This document shows, one piece after another, positions 1 to 10,941 of a stretch of 64,000 nt of DNA. Below the pieces are notes generated by a model, which did no database searches, had not been told where the DNA came from, and saw nothing but the letters and a program-made list of their open reading frames with translations. This DNA is from Pteria penguin. Taxonomy: Eukaryota; Mollusca; Bivalvia; Pterioida; Pteriidae. Where the stretch lies: positions 55,842,288-55,906,287 of the forward strand of contig CM068587.1 of the NCBI GenBank assembly GCA_035048485.1, read 5' to 3'. Positions within the stretch are counted from its first letter, which is position 1; each line of letters begins with the position of its first letter. A program made the translations under genes and the position numbers.

Positions 1-950
1 ACTACAGTCTCTATACACCGTTACCAATGAGAACTTGATCCACCTGGCAGTCAGACAACAGTACTACAGTCTCTATATACCGTTACTAATGAGAAGTGGA
101 TCCACCTGGCAATCAGACAACAGTACTACAATCTCTATATACCGTTACCAATGAGAACTGGATCCACCAGGCAATCAAACAACAGTACTACAATCTCTAT
201 ATACCGTTACCAATGAGAACTGGATCCACCAGGCAGTCAGACAACAGTACTACAGTCTCCGTATACCGTTACCAATGAGAAGTGGATCCACCTGGCAATC
301 AGACAACAGTACTAGTCTCATGTACCCTTACCAGTGAGATCTGGTACCTCCAGGTTATCAGACAATATCGCAACGGTCTCTTTATACCTTTACTAATGTG
401 AACTGGTCCCTCTTGGCAGTCAGAAAACAATACTACGGTCTCTTTATACCGTTACCCTCTGCTCGTCAAGATTTGGTAACCAATGAAAATAGGATCCTCC
501 AGGCGATCAGACTACAGTACGACGGTCTCTTTATACCATTTCCTACACAACTGGTTCCTCCTGGCAATCAGGCAGCAGTGCGACGTTTTCTTTATTCCGT
601 TATCAATGAGAATTGGATCCTCATGGCAATCAGAAAACAGTACGAGGGTCTCTTTATACCGTTACCAATGAGAACTGGTTCCTCCTGGCAACCAGACAAC
701 AATAAGACTGTCTCTTAATACATTTACCAATGAGAACTGGTTCCTCAGGCAATTGACTTATCGTCAAATGCCCGACACCACACCTTTTGGCACACTTTTT
801 CGTTATGGCGTCATAAATAAATGGCCCGTCAAACATGATATTAACTGTGACGTCACAATGAAACTACGTAATAGGCGTGGTTAAAGTTGGATCTGGCGAT
901 CCCTCAATTAGACAACAGCACGACGATATCTTTATACCATTAAAAATGCA
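1..950. repeat. 62-bp tandem array, unit A (runs off left edge)
   Basis: About 15 imperfect units of roughly 62 bp, each with a 'ccaatgagaactgg' block, a 'ggcaatcagacaacagta' block and a 'ctctttataccgtta' block. Units near 1-300 are more alike than those after 400, and 755-895 is an interruption of unrelated sequence. The same array recurs at 45,538-46,851 ahead of unit C and is missing ahead of unit B. Short ORFs through it are by-products of the repeat. Confidence 0.9.
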
Positions 951-1640
951 ATAAGACGATCCCTTTATTCGATGATGACTAATAGATAAACAATTATTTA
1001 AGAGAGGTATCCCTAGTGTGATTGTTTTAAGACAATGGAAGCCCTAGTGTGAAGTCAATTGTAATCTATATGATAGAATAAAAGTGGTGTCTGTTTTAAC
1101 GAAACCAGTACACATCAAGTAGTATTTCTTAATATGAATAAGCATTATCTTTGACAGGAGTTATTCAATGAATGCAGCTATAATGGTCACTTTACTGCAA
1201 GCGATACGATTCATTAGGAACTTTCTTTTTTGTCTCTTTTTGTGCGAGTTCCGAATGTATAAAGACTTTGTCTATATCATCTAGCAAAGTAAACAACGGA
1301 AGTGAAATATTTTAATATCTACAAAGCTAAACAAACAGAGGTGAAATGTGCAAACTAAGATAAAACACAGCAGTTATTATCAAATCCTTAACAAAACTCA
1401 TCTGAGTAGCTTTTTGAGGGAAAAGGGTCCAAGGCAATGCGCTTAAATTGGTACCAGTAGAGGAGTACCTGTAACCGACTAAAATCAGTAAACGGCTACT
1501 ACGGTATTAGGGCTTTTGATGCGTCAATTTATGAGATTGTTCACGTGATTTTCTGCAATATATATAGGAGACCTATCATTATATTTTAAAATTTCGTAAA
1601 TTCACGTTTTGAATTCACTTAATAAAGTATTAGAGGGTTA
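951..1640. other. Intergenic spacer, no gene seen
   Basis: AT-rich sequence without a supportable ORF or RNA. From about 1,320 to 1,670 it aligns with 46,860-47,190 in unit C, sharing the stretch containing 'gctaaacaaacagaggtgaa', which helps fix the unit boundaries. Confidence 0.6.
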
Positions 1641-1664
1641 CTGGTTTAATTTCAGAACAGTTCA

Positions 1665-1895
1665 CGAAGTATTCTATCACAGCTTCTAACTTGCCTCCAC
1701 CATGGATCGTGCTCAGTGTTCTGTGATGTAGGATACCAGAGAAGCAGACAAAGCCTCCTACGGTCAGGAGGTACTCTATCACAGCTTCTAACTTGCCTCC
1801 ACCATGGATCGTGCTCAATGTTCTGTGATGTAGGATACCAGAGGAGCAGACAAAGCCTCCTACAGTCAGGAGGTACTCTATCACAGCTTTTAATT
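1665..1895. repeat. 102-bp tandem repeat, unit A
   Basis: Two full units and the start of a third, with 'tctatcacagcttctaactt' beginning at 1,673, 1,775 and 1,877, a period of exactly 102 bp. The period is a multiple of three, so an 84-codon minus-strand ORF passes through without meaning. This block is the site of the Naiad-1 insertion in unit C and of the A/B recombination junction at 21,053. Confidence 0.9.
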
Positions 1896-2387
1896 CTATT
1901 TTCCTATTTTAATTGCACTTCTTATGTGCACACTAAGATTTAAAAGCAGATTTGGGGCAATGCAATGACGCAGGTAAACAAGCTATACAGTAACTGACAG
2001 TGTGAAGAGTATGTGACATATTTATCATTTTGAATGTAATCATTACATGTAAATGATCTGGCAGATTAAAGACATCAACCATTACAGTTGATGACGTGAT
2101 TCATATCAGTTTTTTCTCGTCGTAACAGGTAAGTTAATTGAAACTTATGTGGGCAACTTCACCTCTATTTGTAATTACACATTAAAACGTTGAGCATTTC
2201 TATTCTAAGAAGGTCATAAACTTGAATTTTTCTTCCATTGTGCAATGAAATCTAACATATTTCAAGATAAAAACGTATCAAATTCAGTATTTATACATAG
2301 ATATAGAGTTTTGTTCTTACTTACGGCATACGAATACGCAGTAACTAAAAAGAATTTCAAATCTTCCGTAAATAGATAGAAAGGCGA
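1896..2387. other. Intergenic spacer conserved among units
   Basis: No coding or RNA signal. The stretch with 'gcaatgcaatgacgcaggta' and 'attacagttgatgacgtgat' is repeated at 21,190-21,330 and 50,620-50,750. Confidence 0.6.
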
Positions 2388-2592
2388 CCTCACCGGAGAG
2401 TAAAATTCAGACTTATTAGAGGTGAGATATTTTTTACTCATCGGAGATTGAAATTCAGACCTAACAGACATGAGATAGTATGACTCACAGCAGGAGATTG
2501 GAATTTAGACGTTATGACTCGTAGGAGATTGAAATTCCTAAACTGAAATTCAGACATGATAGAGATGAGATATTTATATGACTCGCCGGAAA
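2388..2592. repeat. 50-bp direct repeats, unit A
   Basis: Four to five degenerate units built on 'ggagattgaaattcagac' followed by 'gaggtgagatattta' and 'tgactcgcc'. It is shorter than the counterparts in units B and C, so the array has changed copy number since duplication. Confidence 0.85.
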
Positions 2593-3918
2593 GGAAAGAT
2601 TTGTTACACCTTCAAATATTAAAAAATATCTTTTGGTTCTTTTTTGCCCAGGACAAATGGGTTGCAGCTTAAAAAACAAACAAACAAACAATAAAGGAAC
2701 AAAAGTATTTGTTTTCATAGAATCTTGAGAGGGGAAAAAATGCAACACCCTGTGCTTTGTCGATAGGATTCTAGTGTTGGTTTTATCTTGTGACCGTCGT
2801 TAAATCAACACTGATATTGAGGTCTCTTCTTTCATTGATAACTAAACAAAATAAGATACAGTTCACCAATACCACGATCAGACATATCAAAGGTAAAGGA
2901 CTATACTATAGATTTTGTTATTGCTCATGTTCAAACCAGAATCATATGATGGCCGCGCGTGACTGTCATATTGCTTGATAAGTTTAGAATTAAGTAGCGG
3001 ACCAAACTTCAGGATGTGGGCTCTTTTGATTAAAAGTAATGTCAATATTTTTTAAAACGTATATCCAATGGCATATTTGTAATTTGGAAAATTAATATAT
3101 ACATGCATGATATTAGTCATCCAGTCGTGTTTTGATTTCCCAAATTAAAAATACGTCATGGGACACCTATATAAAAGAAATCTTACAGTTAAAGCTATGG
3201 AAATCTAATTGCTATATCAATGCTAAATTCTTCAGAAAAAGAGGAGTTAACGAATAAAGGATATTTTCAATTATTTATGGAAAATAGATTGGTACGGTAT
3301 CATAAATAATGTGAATGAATGAGATGACAATAAGATGTGTATAAACAATTCAAAACCAATCAGAAACATGTACAATCACACAATATCATGTGTTGTATTT
3401 GAAAAAAAAAACAGTTCTCATAGAGATAACCTGTTTTCTGTTTTAGATAAAAGGTTGTTTTACTCCAACCCCTAAACGAAAATTTGTCATAATACATATG
3501 GCTTTCATAACAAAAAAAGGAATCATTATACACCTGAAAGGTAAAATCTCTTAAAAATAAAGGATTCTTTAATAGACCGCTGTAATATTCTTAAAGATAA
3601 AGCGCGCTAGAAGGACAAGATCAATTTTATAATATCACTGAAGATTAACTTTATCAGGGACATTTGAATATTCCCTTGCAAGTTGAGAAACATAAAGGTA
3701 TATCCTCTCTTTGAGTGACCACCGCATCATTGAGTAAAATGTTCCGATTAAATTGCACTATGAATAGAGAACCTTTTGTCCAATTTCAATAAAATTATGA
3801 CATTTTGTCTACCGACTACTATGATTTGTTTAAACGTTGACATAAGCCAAACAGATTCAGCGTTTCATTTAACGTTTTGCTGCTTTATTAGACTATTAGA
3901 CTAGAATATTTCTCTTAC
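2593..3918. other. Upstream flank of SLC46 copy A, no gene seen
   Basis: AT-rich sequence with short ORFs only. It aligns with B and C except near 3,148-3,152, where B and C carry about 925 extra bases. A TATA-like 'ctatataaaag' near 3,167 is not kept in B or C. Confidence 0.6.
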
Positions 3919-4200
3919 TTGGCTACATGCGATTCGATTCTGGGTATGGCTCAGGGTTTTCGCGGTGAATCGTTTTACGGATCCATCTACGCTGGTTTCA
4001 TTAAAAATCAAAGTGCCAGCGTCCTACAACAGGGAATGTCATTTCATGCTTTCATTCACTGTGATATTGAGTCTCGGTTTGGAATTTTCGATCCGATTCG
4101 ACGCACAGGAAGCCGAAGATACTTCGACTTAATTTGAACCAATATACTTAATTGGGTTATGGAATCGAAATTCTTTACCACTACAGGTCATTTCTCATTA
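3905..4200 (+). promoter_or_regulatory. Conserved block 5' of SLC46 copy A (possible promoter or 5' UTR exon)
   Basis: A less AT-rich island beginning near 'cttggctacatgcgattcga' and ending near 'accactacaggtcat'. It sits about 0.6-0.9 kb upstream of the SLC46 start and is repeated at the same place upstream of B and C. A 72-codon ORF crosses it but starts at TTG and its reading frame is not kept among copies. That it is a leader exon or promoter is inference from position and conservation; it could simply be shared by recent duplication. Confidence 0.35.
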
Positions 4201-4207
4201 TTATTAT

Positions 4208-4360
4208 AGATTGATTGGTTATTGTTTTACGTCACGCCATGATTATTTAGGATATATAGTGACGGCATCTGCCTGACACACTACATGACCATTTATATCT
4301 TTGCAACAGACCCTCACCCCGGAGTAGCTCGGTTGATGGGGTGCTCGGCTCACGACGACA
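4208..4360 (-). mobile_element. SINE remnant, unit A
   Basis: Reverse-strand SINE tail ('gattgattggttattgtttt', 'acgtcacgccatgatta') running toward 'tttgcaacagaccctcaccc', followed by a plus-oriented tRNA-like piece 'tagctcggttgatggggtgc'. The two parts point in opposite directions, so this is a rearranged copy. Unit C has it at 53,978; unit B lost it together with flanking sequence. Confidence 0.7.
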
Positions 4361-4788
4361 ATTTTGTTTTGGCGCCTGCCTGGTGCTTAATCTAATAGGA
4401 CAACCGTCCTAGACGGTGTCGTGCCTGCAGTACTTTCGAATATTTTTGTTTTGTCTTTTTATGTGTTTTACTAATGTCATGTTTATTTGCATGTCCTTGG
4501 TGCTTTATGTCATAGAGCTTGGTTAGATGTATTCCGTTTTCTTTTTGATTTTTCTCGATTACTATAATGAAAAAGCATATAATATACTAACGTTCAAATT
4601 ATTGATCTGTTTAATCATTTTCAAAATGTTAGATATATTTTGTGGCTGTGACACGGTTACGTAACAAAACCGGTCCAAAATACGCACAAGTATTTTTTAA
4701 ATGTCAAATAAAAATGTTTTGTCGAATTTTATTCACAATTCACGCAGAAAATTAAATATGCTGATTATTATGATTCAGATGACTGAAA

Positions 4789-5899
4789 ATGATGGAAATG
4801 GTGGAAAAGCCTCAGGATCAACACAAAAAACCCGCAGTTGGGTTAATTTTATTGTTTGCAGTGATACTCATCTACGGTTATTCTATTGCATTGGCTTATT
4901 ATGTAGCAAATGAATATGCTAAAAAGGCAATACGAGACTTGTACTTTCCAAATGCAACCCATAGTTCTACAACCCATTCCAAAGGATGCGGACAAAATTC
5001 AAATTCCACGAGCGAAGCAGAAAAGTACATAGAAAATTTTGTGCAAGAGAAATTATCACAATGGTCAATTTATATGTCTCTTGCGTTAGGAATTCCATCT
5101 ATGGTGTCGACGACGATATTTGGTTCGCTGAGTGACACGTATGGAAGGAAGAAAATGTTCATTATATCACTGCTTGGGACATTGTGTAAATTGTTGTTGT
5201 ACAGTTGCGCCATCTACTTCAAAATAAGTATTTACTATTTCATAGCAGGGTGTGTGTTGGAGGGTTGTACGGGAGGATGGATAGCTGTACTGTCTATTTC
5301 CTTCGCTTATGTGGCAGATGTCACAGAGGTCGGGAACACGAGAGCTTTTGCAATTGCAGCTTTTGAGATGATTCTAAATGTTGGATTCTCAGTGGGTGTT
5401 TTATCGAGTGGATTTCTAATAAAACAATTCGATAATTACTTATACCCTATGGTTTTATCTACCGGGATAGTTTGCATGGCCATTCTGGCGTCGTTATTCC
5501 TACCGGATACCATCCGAGTTAAGAAAAATAAAACCGATATTAAAATCCGCATCATCAACCAGCTTTCTGAATCAGCAAAACTTTTCACAAAGATATCAAA
5601 CAAGAGATCTCTTTATTTGTTGTGTATGTTTTCTATTTTTCCAATACTGATGGCCAGACTTGGGAATTCAGCAATCTTGTTGTACTACATTTTGGGCTCG
5701 CCCATATGCTTCAACCCTGTTGACGTAAGTTTATATCTTACAACGCAGGGAGTTGCTTCTCAGTTAGTGACTGTAGCAGTGATCAAGGTTTTCCAGTTTT
5801 GCATGAGAGATGAGTATACGGCAGTGACGTCAGCCGCCATCGGAATCGTGTACTACACAATGACTGGGTTCACGCGGAGCACAACGACGCTTTTCATTG
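4789..5899 (+). CDS. SLC46-like MFS transporter, copy A, coding exon 1
   Basis: First coding exon, 370 codons plus one base, of a member of the SLC46 branch (proton-coupled folate transporter relatives) of the major facilitator superfamily; this branch moves folates or other small molecules across membranes, and the substrate here is unknown. Visible are a membrane segment near residues 17-40, a loop with sequons NAT (55) and NST (72) and Cys67, the MFS loop 2-3 signature GSLSDTYGRKK (112-122), several hydrophobic segments, and Cys307 in a later loop. Cys67 and Cys307 sit like the disulfide pair of human PCFT. The start is the first of three close ATGs (ATG ATG GAA ATG); an AG at 4,777-4,778 could be a leader-intron acceptor. 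The exon ends TTCATTG|gtcagt. Open reading continues only to TAG at 5,926. Confidence 0.9.
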
Positions 5900-6108
5900 G
5901 TCAGTGTCTACATTTCTGTACGGTATAGTATAGGCATAATGCACATACAATAGCAGATTTGTATCCCTCAATTAAATGATTGATTCCTGCCGGAGTGACC
6001 TTTTACGTGGGACAGTTAACATCAGAGACCTGTGTTGAGCATATACGCAAAATCTCTTACTGCCCTTATTTACATACCAGGCGCTTACAACATGAAAGTT
6101 AGACTTTA

Positions 6109-6112
6109 TGTA

Positions 6113-6197
<85 letters not shown>

Positions 6198-6214
6198 CAG
6201 TAGTAGTAGTAGTA

Positions 6215-6247
<33 letters not shown>

Positions 6248-6250
6248 GCA
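6109..6250. repeat. (GCA)n(GTA)n microsatellite in intron 1 of copy A
   Basis: About 140 bp of GCA and GTA triplets. The copy B counterpart starts with ATT units and has different run lengths. An 87-codon poly-Ala/Val ORF over it is an artefact. Confidence 0.95.
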
Positions 6251-6861
6251 TTATCATCGTCATCGTCGTTGTTGTTGATGTTGTTGAATCAATAGAAACG
6301 AGGTCTTTATCCTTCTACCTCATTAGATGCAACTCCTCTCCATTTGATACTGGCAATTAAAAATAAACAGAGGGACTAAAGGAAGTGTACATGTAGGTGA
6401 ATACTCCGCGTGTACTGTGAAAAGTATTTAATCAGGTATTTTGGCCGAATGAAAGACAGTGTTGTTTTAGAGTTATCTTTCTTCCGTATCCGTACTTTTC
6501 GTGATTAAACTGTAAAAAAATAGCTGAAAACACAAGATCGTGATTGCTGATTGATCGTTTTGATTCGTGCTTTCATACACACCATTCATTTGTTCTCCAG
6601 TGGAAAGAAAATATGTCCAAGTGTAGAACAATAAATTTTGTAGGTAACTAAAACATCACATGAACTTGCATAAAGTTTTAACTTATGCATTGTTTTGATT
6701 CCGTCAATCATTGTTTTTTTTATTTTATTTTATTTTTATCTATTTTTTTATTTATTTATTATTTCATTTATTCATTTATTTGCAATTGGGTTATTTGCCC
6801 ATTAATCGCTTCGGTATGTAGTATTTGCTTGAAAATGTAACCTATCTTTTCAATGACACAT

Positions 6862-7215
6862 GAAAAGATTGGTTGATTACTGTTTTAAGTCGCTCCACGA
6901 TTATTTCACATATATGGTGGCGGCATTCGCATGATGCATTTGCATAGATATTTATACCTTTGCAACGGACTCTCAAGCCAGTGTATCCCAGCTCCCAGAC
7001 CGGGAGTCTCGTGTTTGGCCCCACCTTATGTTCACCGGTGCCCGTCTTTCGAATGAGTTAAAACTGGGGTCCCGCGTCACGGTAGCCGTGGACGTAAAAG
7101 ATTCATCACTGCTTCGGGAGAGGACGTTGCAATGGTATAAATTTCAATGCGATGCATCGGGTAGATGCCGTCACCATATATCTGAAATAATCCTGCAGTG
7201 ACGTAAATCAATAGT
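6862..7215. mobile_element. Head-to-head pair of SINE fragments
   Basis: 6,862-7,020 is a minus-strand SINE ('ggttgattactgttttaagt', 'ggtggcggcattcgcatgat'); 7,030-7,215 is a plus-strand SINE of the same family ('ggtcccgcgtcacggtag', 'agatgccgtcaccatata'). Together they form a large imperfect inverted repeat. Copy B lacks this region. Confidence 0.7.
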
Positions 7216-7499
7216 TAATAAATAATCGGAACACCCCCACCCCCCCCCCCCCCGTGTCTCCGAAGCAATGAGGCGATATTTAACTTGCAACGTCTACCGT
7301 GATAAGGAATCTCGGTGTTTACTATTTCATCCGTAAGAAGTCGAACATACGATCTTTTCGTCACGAGTCGGGGACCTCATCCGCTGACTCACACCAGCCT
7401 CATGTGAAAAGAATACAGTCGAGTGGATGGCGGCTTTTAATAGATCCATGTTTTATTGTAACCCCGGCAAACGAAGTTTTTGAAGGTTGTGCTCTGTCC

Positions 7500-7935
7500 A
7501 GAAAACTTTTACCTTGGCCATGTCTTATGAAACAAAAGAGTTGGGACTTCATATTACACATGTGTACTACTTGTGGCAAGTTCTGTCTGTAGGTAACAAA
7601 ATTTCCGACCTTGTGACCTTGACCTTCGACTACTTTTGGAAAATTTAATCATAGCCATAACTTTTACACCAAGAGAGTTTGGGTCTTTATAATATACATG
7701 TGTAATCCTTGTGGCAACACCTGTCTATCAGAACCAACATTTTTTACCCCATGACCTTGCCCTTGACATTTTACCTACTTTTGAAGAAAACTTTATCCTT
7801 AGCCATAATTTTTGAACCAAAAGAGATGGGACTTTCATACTACACTTGTATTCCTTATTGCAAGACCTGTCTGTCGGTACCAAAATTTTTGACCTCGTGA
7901 CCTTTACCTTCGTCTTTGCCCTACTTCGAATTTTG
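7500..7935. repeat. Intronic repeat of about 150 bp, three copies
   Basis: Three direct units starting near 7,506, 7,660 and 7,800, each with 'ttgg/ttagccataactttt', 'agttgggacttcatattaca', 'ggcaagacctgtctgtcggt' and 'gaccttgtgaccttgacctt'. Sequence of this kind is widespread in molluscan introns as far as I remember; I cannot check that here. Confidence 0.75.
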
Positions 7936-8036
7936 TTGCCGCGGGGAGTATTCGTCACGTTAGGACAAGCCTAGTTTTCATTACACATAATTTCTTTAAA
8001 TTTCATTAATATATCTGTTTTCTTTTATACTACTAG

Positions 8037-8120
8037 CTGGAGCGATTGGAGCTTTTTCATTTGCTTGTATTCCTCTTCTCAGATCATCATTGTCGAAGAT
8101 AACTCCAGTAGATAAACAAG
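8037..8120 (+). CDS. SLC46-like transporter, copy A, coding exon 2
   Basis: 84-nt internal exon bounded by tactactag and gtatgc. Spliced in phase 1 it gives residues 371-398, AGAIGAFSFACIPLLRSSLS and onward to DKQ, a hydrophobic segment expected in the second half of an MFS fold. Both boundaries keep the frame with exons 1 and 3, which is the main support. Confidence 0.85.
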
Positions 8121-9296
8121 GTATGCGATACAGTGTTTTAAAAGAGAACTGGGTTTTTCCAAACCCAAATTTGTGAAATAAACGATAATTCAATTAATTT
8201 TTAACATTTTATAATAAATTTATACATATTCAGCCTGCCTGAACCAAAGGCTCAAGTGAGCTTTTGTCAAAGTGTGTCGTCCAGCGTCATTGACTTTTCA
8301 TGTTTTCAACCGTTGGAAGGATTTTGATTACACTTTGTAGGCATGAAGTACTCATGGTTCCCTACAAGTGTTACTGGGGTTTTTTTTCGGATCCATCAAT
8401 ATTGGCGCCACCACAGACAAAGTATGTCACAGAGGGTACTTTCCTTGACATATTTCTTCTTCAGGATGGCTTCTTACAGAGACAAACTGAATGCAGAGGA
8501 CTGATCTATAGAGGAATGTATGAAGAAGTTTTGTTGTTTTTCGTTCTACTCCTTAACGAAATGTTGACGTTTTTAACATATCTTTGGACTAAGTGATATC
8601 AACGCACAAAAGTGCATTTTCTTTCCTTTAGGTGATAATTAAGTTTGTAATTTAGTTTCTATTAATCATATTTATGATAAGGAATGTAACTTCGAAAGAC
8701 ATTGGCCATTATCTTAATTTCAATTTTGGATTTTTGGGACCCCCTCCCCCTCATAAGTAATGGGGAATGGGAGGACAGTTTTCCACAATTTCAACTTCTG
8801 CTGTAAAACAACTGAATTCATTTTGATGAAACTTAGTAGGAATGAAATACTCATTGCCTCTTGCAAGTATTCATTATTGTCATCCAGATCTGTCTACGGA
8901 TTTTTTAGAAATCATCTGCTGTAAATTATCATAGATATAAGGTTTATGAATTTTTCATTTTTACCTGCATAAACAGTGGCTTAACATTGATGATGATTCA
9001 AGTTTCACACTCAGTAAAAAGCAATCACAACACAGTTAACATCATATTTATTTGCAAATATTTCAAGCTGTCAATTGAATAATCAAATTGTGTTCGTTGT
9101 TATCATTTGGGTTGGGGATGTTTTCATTTTTGTTCTTTTTCATTCCTTGGTTGTATGTTAGTTTTAAAGCTTATGGTCATTCTTTCTTTCTTTATATCTT
9201 TTTCCGTCATTCCTTTTTATTCATTCACTTTCACCTAAATTGTTTATAAAGTCAAACGATTCAATAGTCTACATTTTAACCCATCTCTATTGGCAG
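8121..9296 (+). other. Intron 2 of SLC46 copy A
   Basis: 1,176 nt with no element recognised. It holds the empty site 'tttatacatattcagcc' at about 8,218-8,234, where copy B carries a SINE. Its 3' end is 'cccatctctattggcag'. Confidence 0.8.
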
Positions 9297-9457
9297 GTGC
9301 TATATTCGGAGCGCTAGCTATCGTAGAGAACATCAGTAATATGGTAGGATCTGTGTCTGCAGGCGCAATCTACTCAGCCACCGTCACGTTCTACAAGGGA
9401 TTTGCGTTCTTTGTTTCAGCTTTCTACATATTAATATCTGCAATAACGCTCACGTAA
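9297..9457 (+). CDS. SLC46-like transporter, copy A, last recognised exon
   Basis: Begins after ttggcag and encodes GAIFGALAIVENISNMVGSV and further to ITLT, the last two membrane segments of the fold. Reading straight on, ACG TAA closes the protein at 9,457 for a total of 451 residues, close to the 450-475 of SLC46 proteins. The same bases, CAC|gtaagt, are a strong splice donor, so a further short 3' exon is possible; no candidate was recognised. Confidence 0.8.
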
Positions 9458-9654
9458 GTTTTTTTTTATTGCGTATTATTGATTTCGGCTCATATTGGAT
9501 CCTTTCTATTAGGTCGGTAGTGTAGTTTACGGAAGAAGCTTGCATCCTGACACTGGAACAACAATGTACCACTGTCGGCATCCCCACCCCTCCTATCATC
9601 ATCAGAGATGTGACCAGGTGTTTGGGTGGAATGAGTAGTATGGCTTGTTATCCT

Positions 9655-10300
9655 TAAGACGGTCATTTGATTTGACAAAAGCCAAACAAACGGTGTGGTT
9701 AACCAGTTTACGGACCCATCTTCCCACTCACCATAACAGCAGAACAATCAAAGGAAGTACATTTAAAATTTATAAGTAATCCTCCATGTAAAGAACAAGG
9801 GTCAACAGGTATCGCATATTGAGAGGTCATAAAAATATAAACACGTAAGGTATTGTAAAACACATAATGATATAAAAATATATGCGACATCAACATGATA
9901 AACCGTGCTCTGCCAGTCTGAAAGCGAGCTATGACCCTAGATCTGAATGAGTCCCGACTAACAGTCAGAGGGGACCAGGTTTAGGGCCATGTCTCCTCTG
10001 AAAGAGGTTTGGACAGGGCCCGTCATATAATCCCCACCGCCCTGTTAGTCAGCGTGCAACTTTCAAATAAACGTCTGCATAAGGCTGTAGAGGGGCAAAA
10101 TACAAGACCTATAGTCTTTATGATGATCTCAACGTCATACTGTCTATTTAGAAGACGTTTGACTATTTTATTACATGATAAAATAACGTTATCGGAGCCT
10201 TTTACTTTCTTTACTTTATATACGAGATCACCGTAAAAATTAGGATGGGAAATTCCCTTGGATACATAGTGTTGAAAAGAAATATTTCCAAATTTAGATA
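9655..10300 (-). mobile_element. Naiad-2 Penelope-like element, 3' part, unit A
   Basis: Minus-strand remnant of a second Penelope-like family holding the RT C-terminal region and 3' UTR. The encoded tail (around 10,010-10,245) matches the copy in unit C, including the 'YGDLVYKLRKVKG' block there. It is cut off at its 3' end by about 150 bp relative to unit C and is interrupted by a SINE at 10,301. Confidence 0.7.
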
Positions 10301-10543
10301 AATTTAAACTTTATTTATTTTACAACGATTAAGAAACAAGTTAACAACTTATATAAATCTTGCTCGTTGGCACAGATTTTGGCGTAAGGGTGTCGTTTGT
10401 GTGGGAGGAAACCGGAGTACCCAGAGAAAACCCAAGAAGCCAGGTTGGTGACAGCCCCACCATCTCCCGTACCACACCGGGAATCGAACCCTGGTCGCAT
10501 TGGGGAGAAGCGAGCGCACTACCAACTGCGCTACCTGGCCCCC
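10301..10543 (-). mobile_element. tRNA-derived SINE, second family, unit A
   Basis: Minus strand. The tRNA-like head is at the right (A box 'gtagcgcagttggtagtgc' and B box 'ggttcgattcccgg' on the reverse strand), followed by a core with 'ccggtttcctcccaca' and an AATAAATAAAG tail. The core resembles central domains shared by several animal SINE superfamilies; the exact family is not settled. It sits inside Naiad-2 coding sequence and replaces about 77 bp that unit C retains (60,386-60,462). Confidence 0.8.
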
Positions 10544-10940
10544 TAATAGTAGTAATTTGTAAATTTCGTTTATGAAAGTCCAAAACATCGGTGCAGCCTC
10601 TGACAAATCGAACTAATTGAGATATATAGATACCATATGATGGGAATCGAGGGACATCGCCATCCAAGTAATGAAAATTTACAATAGGAAATCCAAAATC
10701 CTTACGTTTATCATAGATATTAGTATATATAAGGTGGTTGATAATTTTTATGTTCAAATCTAAGAAAGGTGTAGATTTATCTCAAGTATTAACTTTATTT
10801 AATTTGAGTTCTGGTGGATATATTTCTGATATAAATTGTTCGAATTCAGGGTTGTCGATAACCAAAATGGCATCTAGATATCTGCAAGTATTATTAAATT
10901 TGTCAATGAGGTCGAAGCATAAACATAAACATGAGTTTAT
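10544..10940 (-). pseudogene. Naiad-2 reverse transcriptase fragment, unit A
   Basis: Minus-strand RT palm/thumb piece. From the right it reads FDLIDKFNNTCRYLDAILVI, then YPPELKLNK, an in-frame TGA (10,782-10,784), STPFLDLNIKI and YDKRKDFGFPIVNF. The expected YxDD box is YLDA (codons at 10,869-10,880), so the catalytic pair is damaged. A small inverted repeat of 'aaacat' units marks the border with Naiad-1 sequence. Confidence 0.75.
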
Positions 10941-10941
10941 G

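Larger units (their letters stand above)
5900..8036 (+). other. Intron 1 of SLC46 copy A
   Basis: 2,137 nt with donor gtcagt and acceptor tactactag. It holds a trinucleotide microsatellite, an AT-rich stretch (6,715-6,785), an inverted pair of SINE pieces and about three copies of a ~150-bp repeat. It keeps the empty sites for two insertions found in B and C: a single TTAA at 7,645-7,648, and 'gggtctttataata' near 7,681. Confidence 0.8.

Noticed and set aside
3164..3176. TATA box 'ctatataaaag'
   Set aside because: Not conserved in B ('ctatattagaaa') or C ('atatattaaaaa') and far from the start codon.
3919..4137. 72-codon ORF upstream of SLC46 copy A
   Set aside because: TTG start; single-base indels in B and a 30-bp loss in C change the frame and length.
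6032..6295. 87-codon Ala/Val-rich ORF
   Set aside because: Translation of a GCA/GTA microsatellite in an intron.
10341..10757. 138-codon minus-strand ORF as a host gene
   Set aside because: Read-through from Naiad-2 RT into the antisense-oriented SINE; chimeric by insertion.
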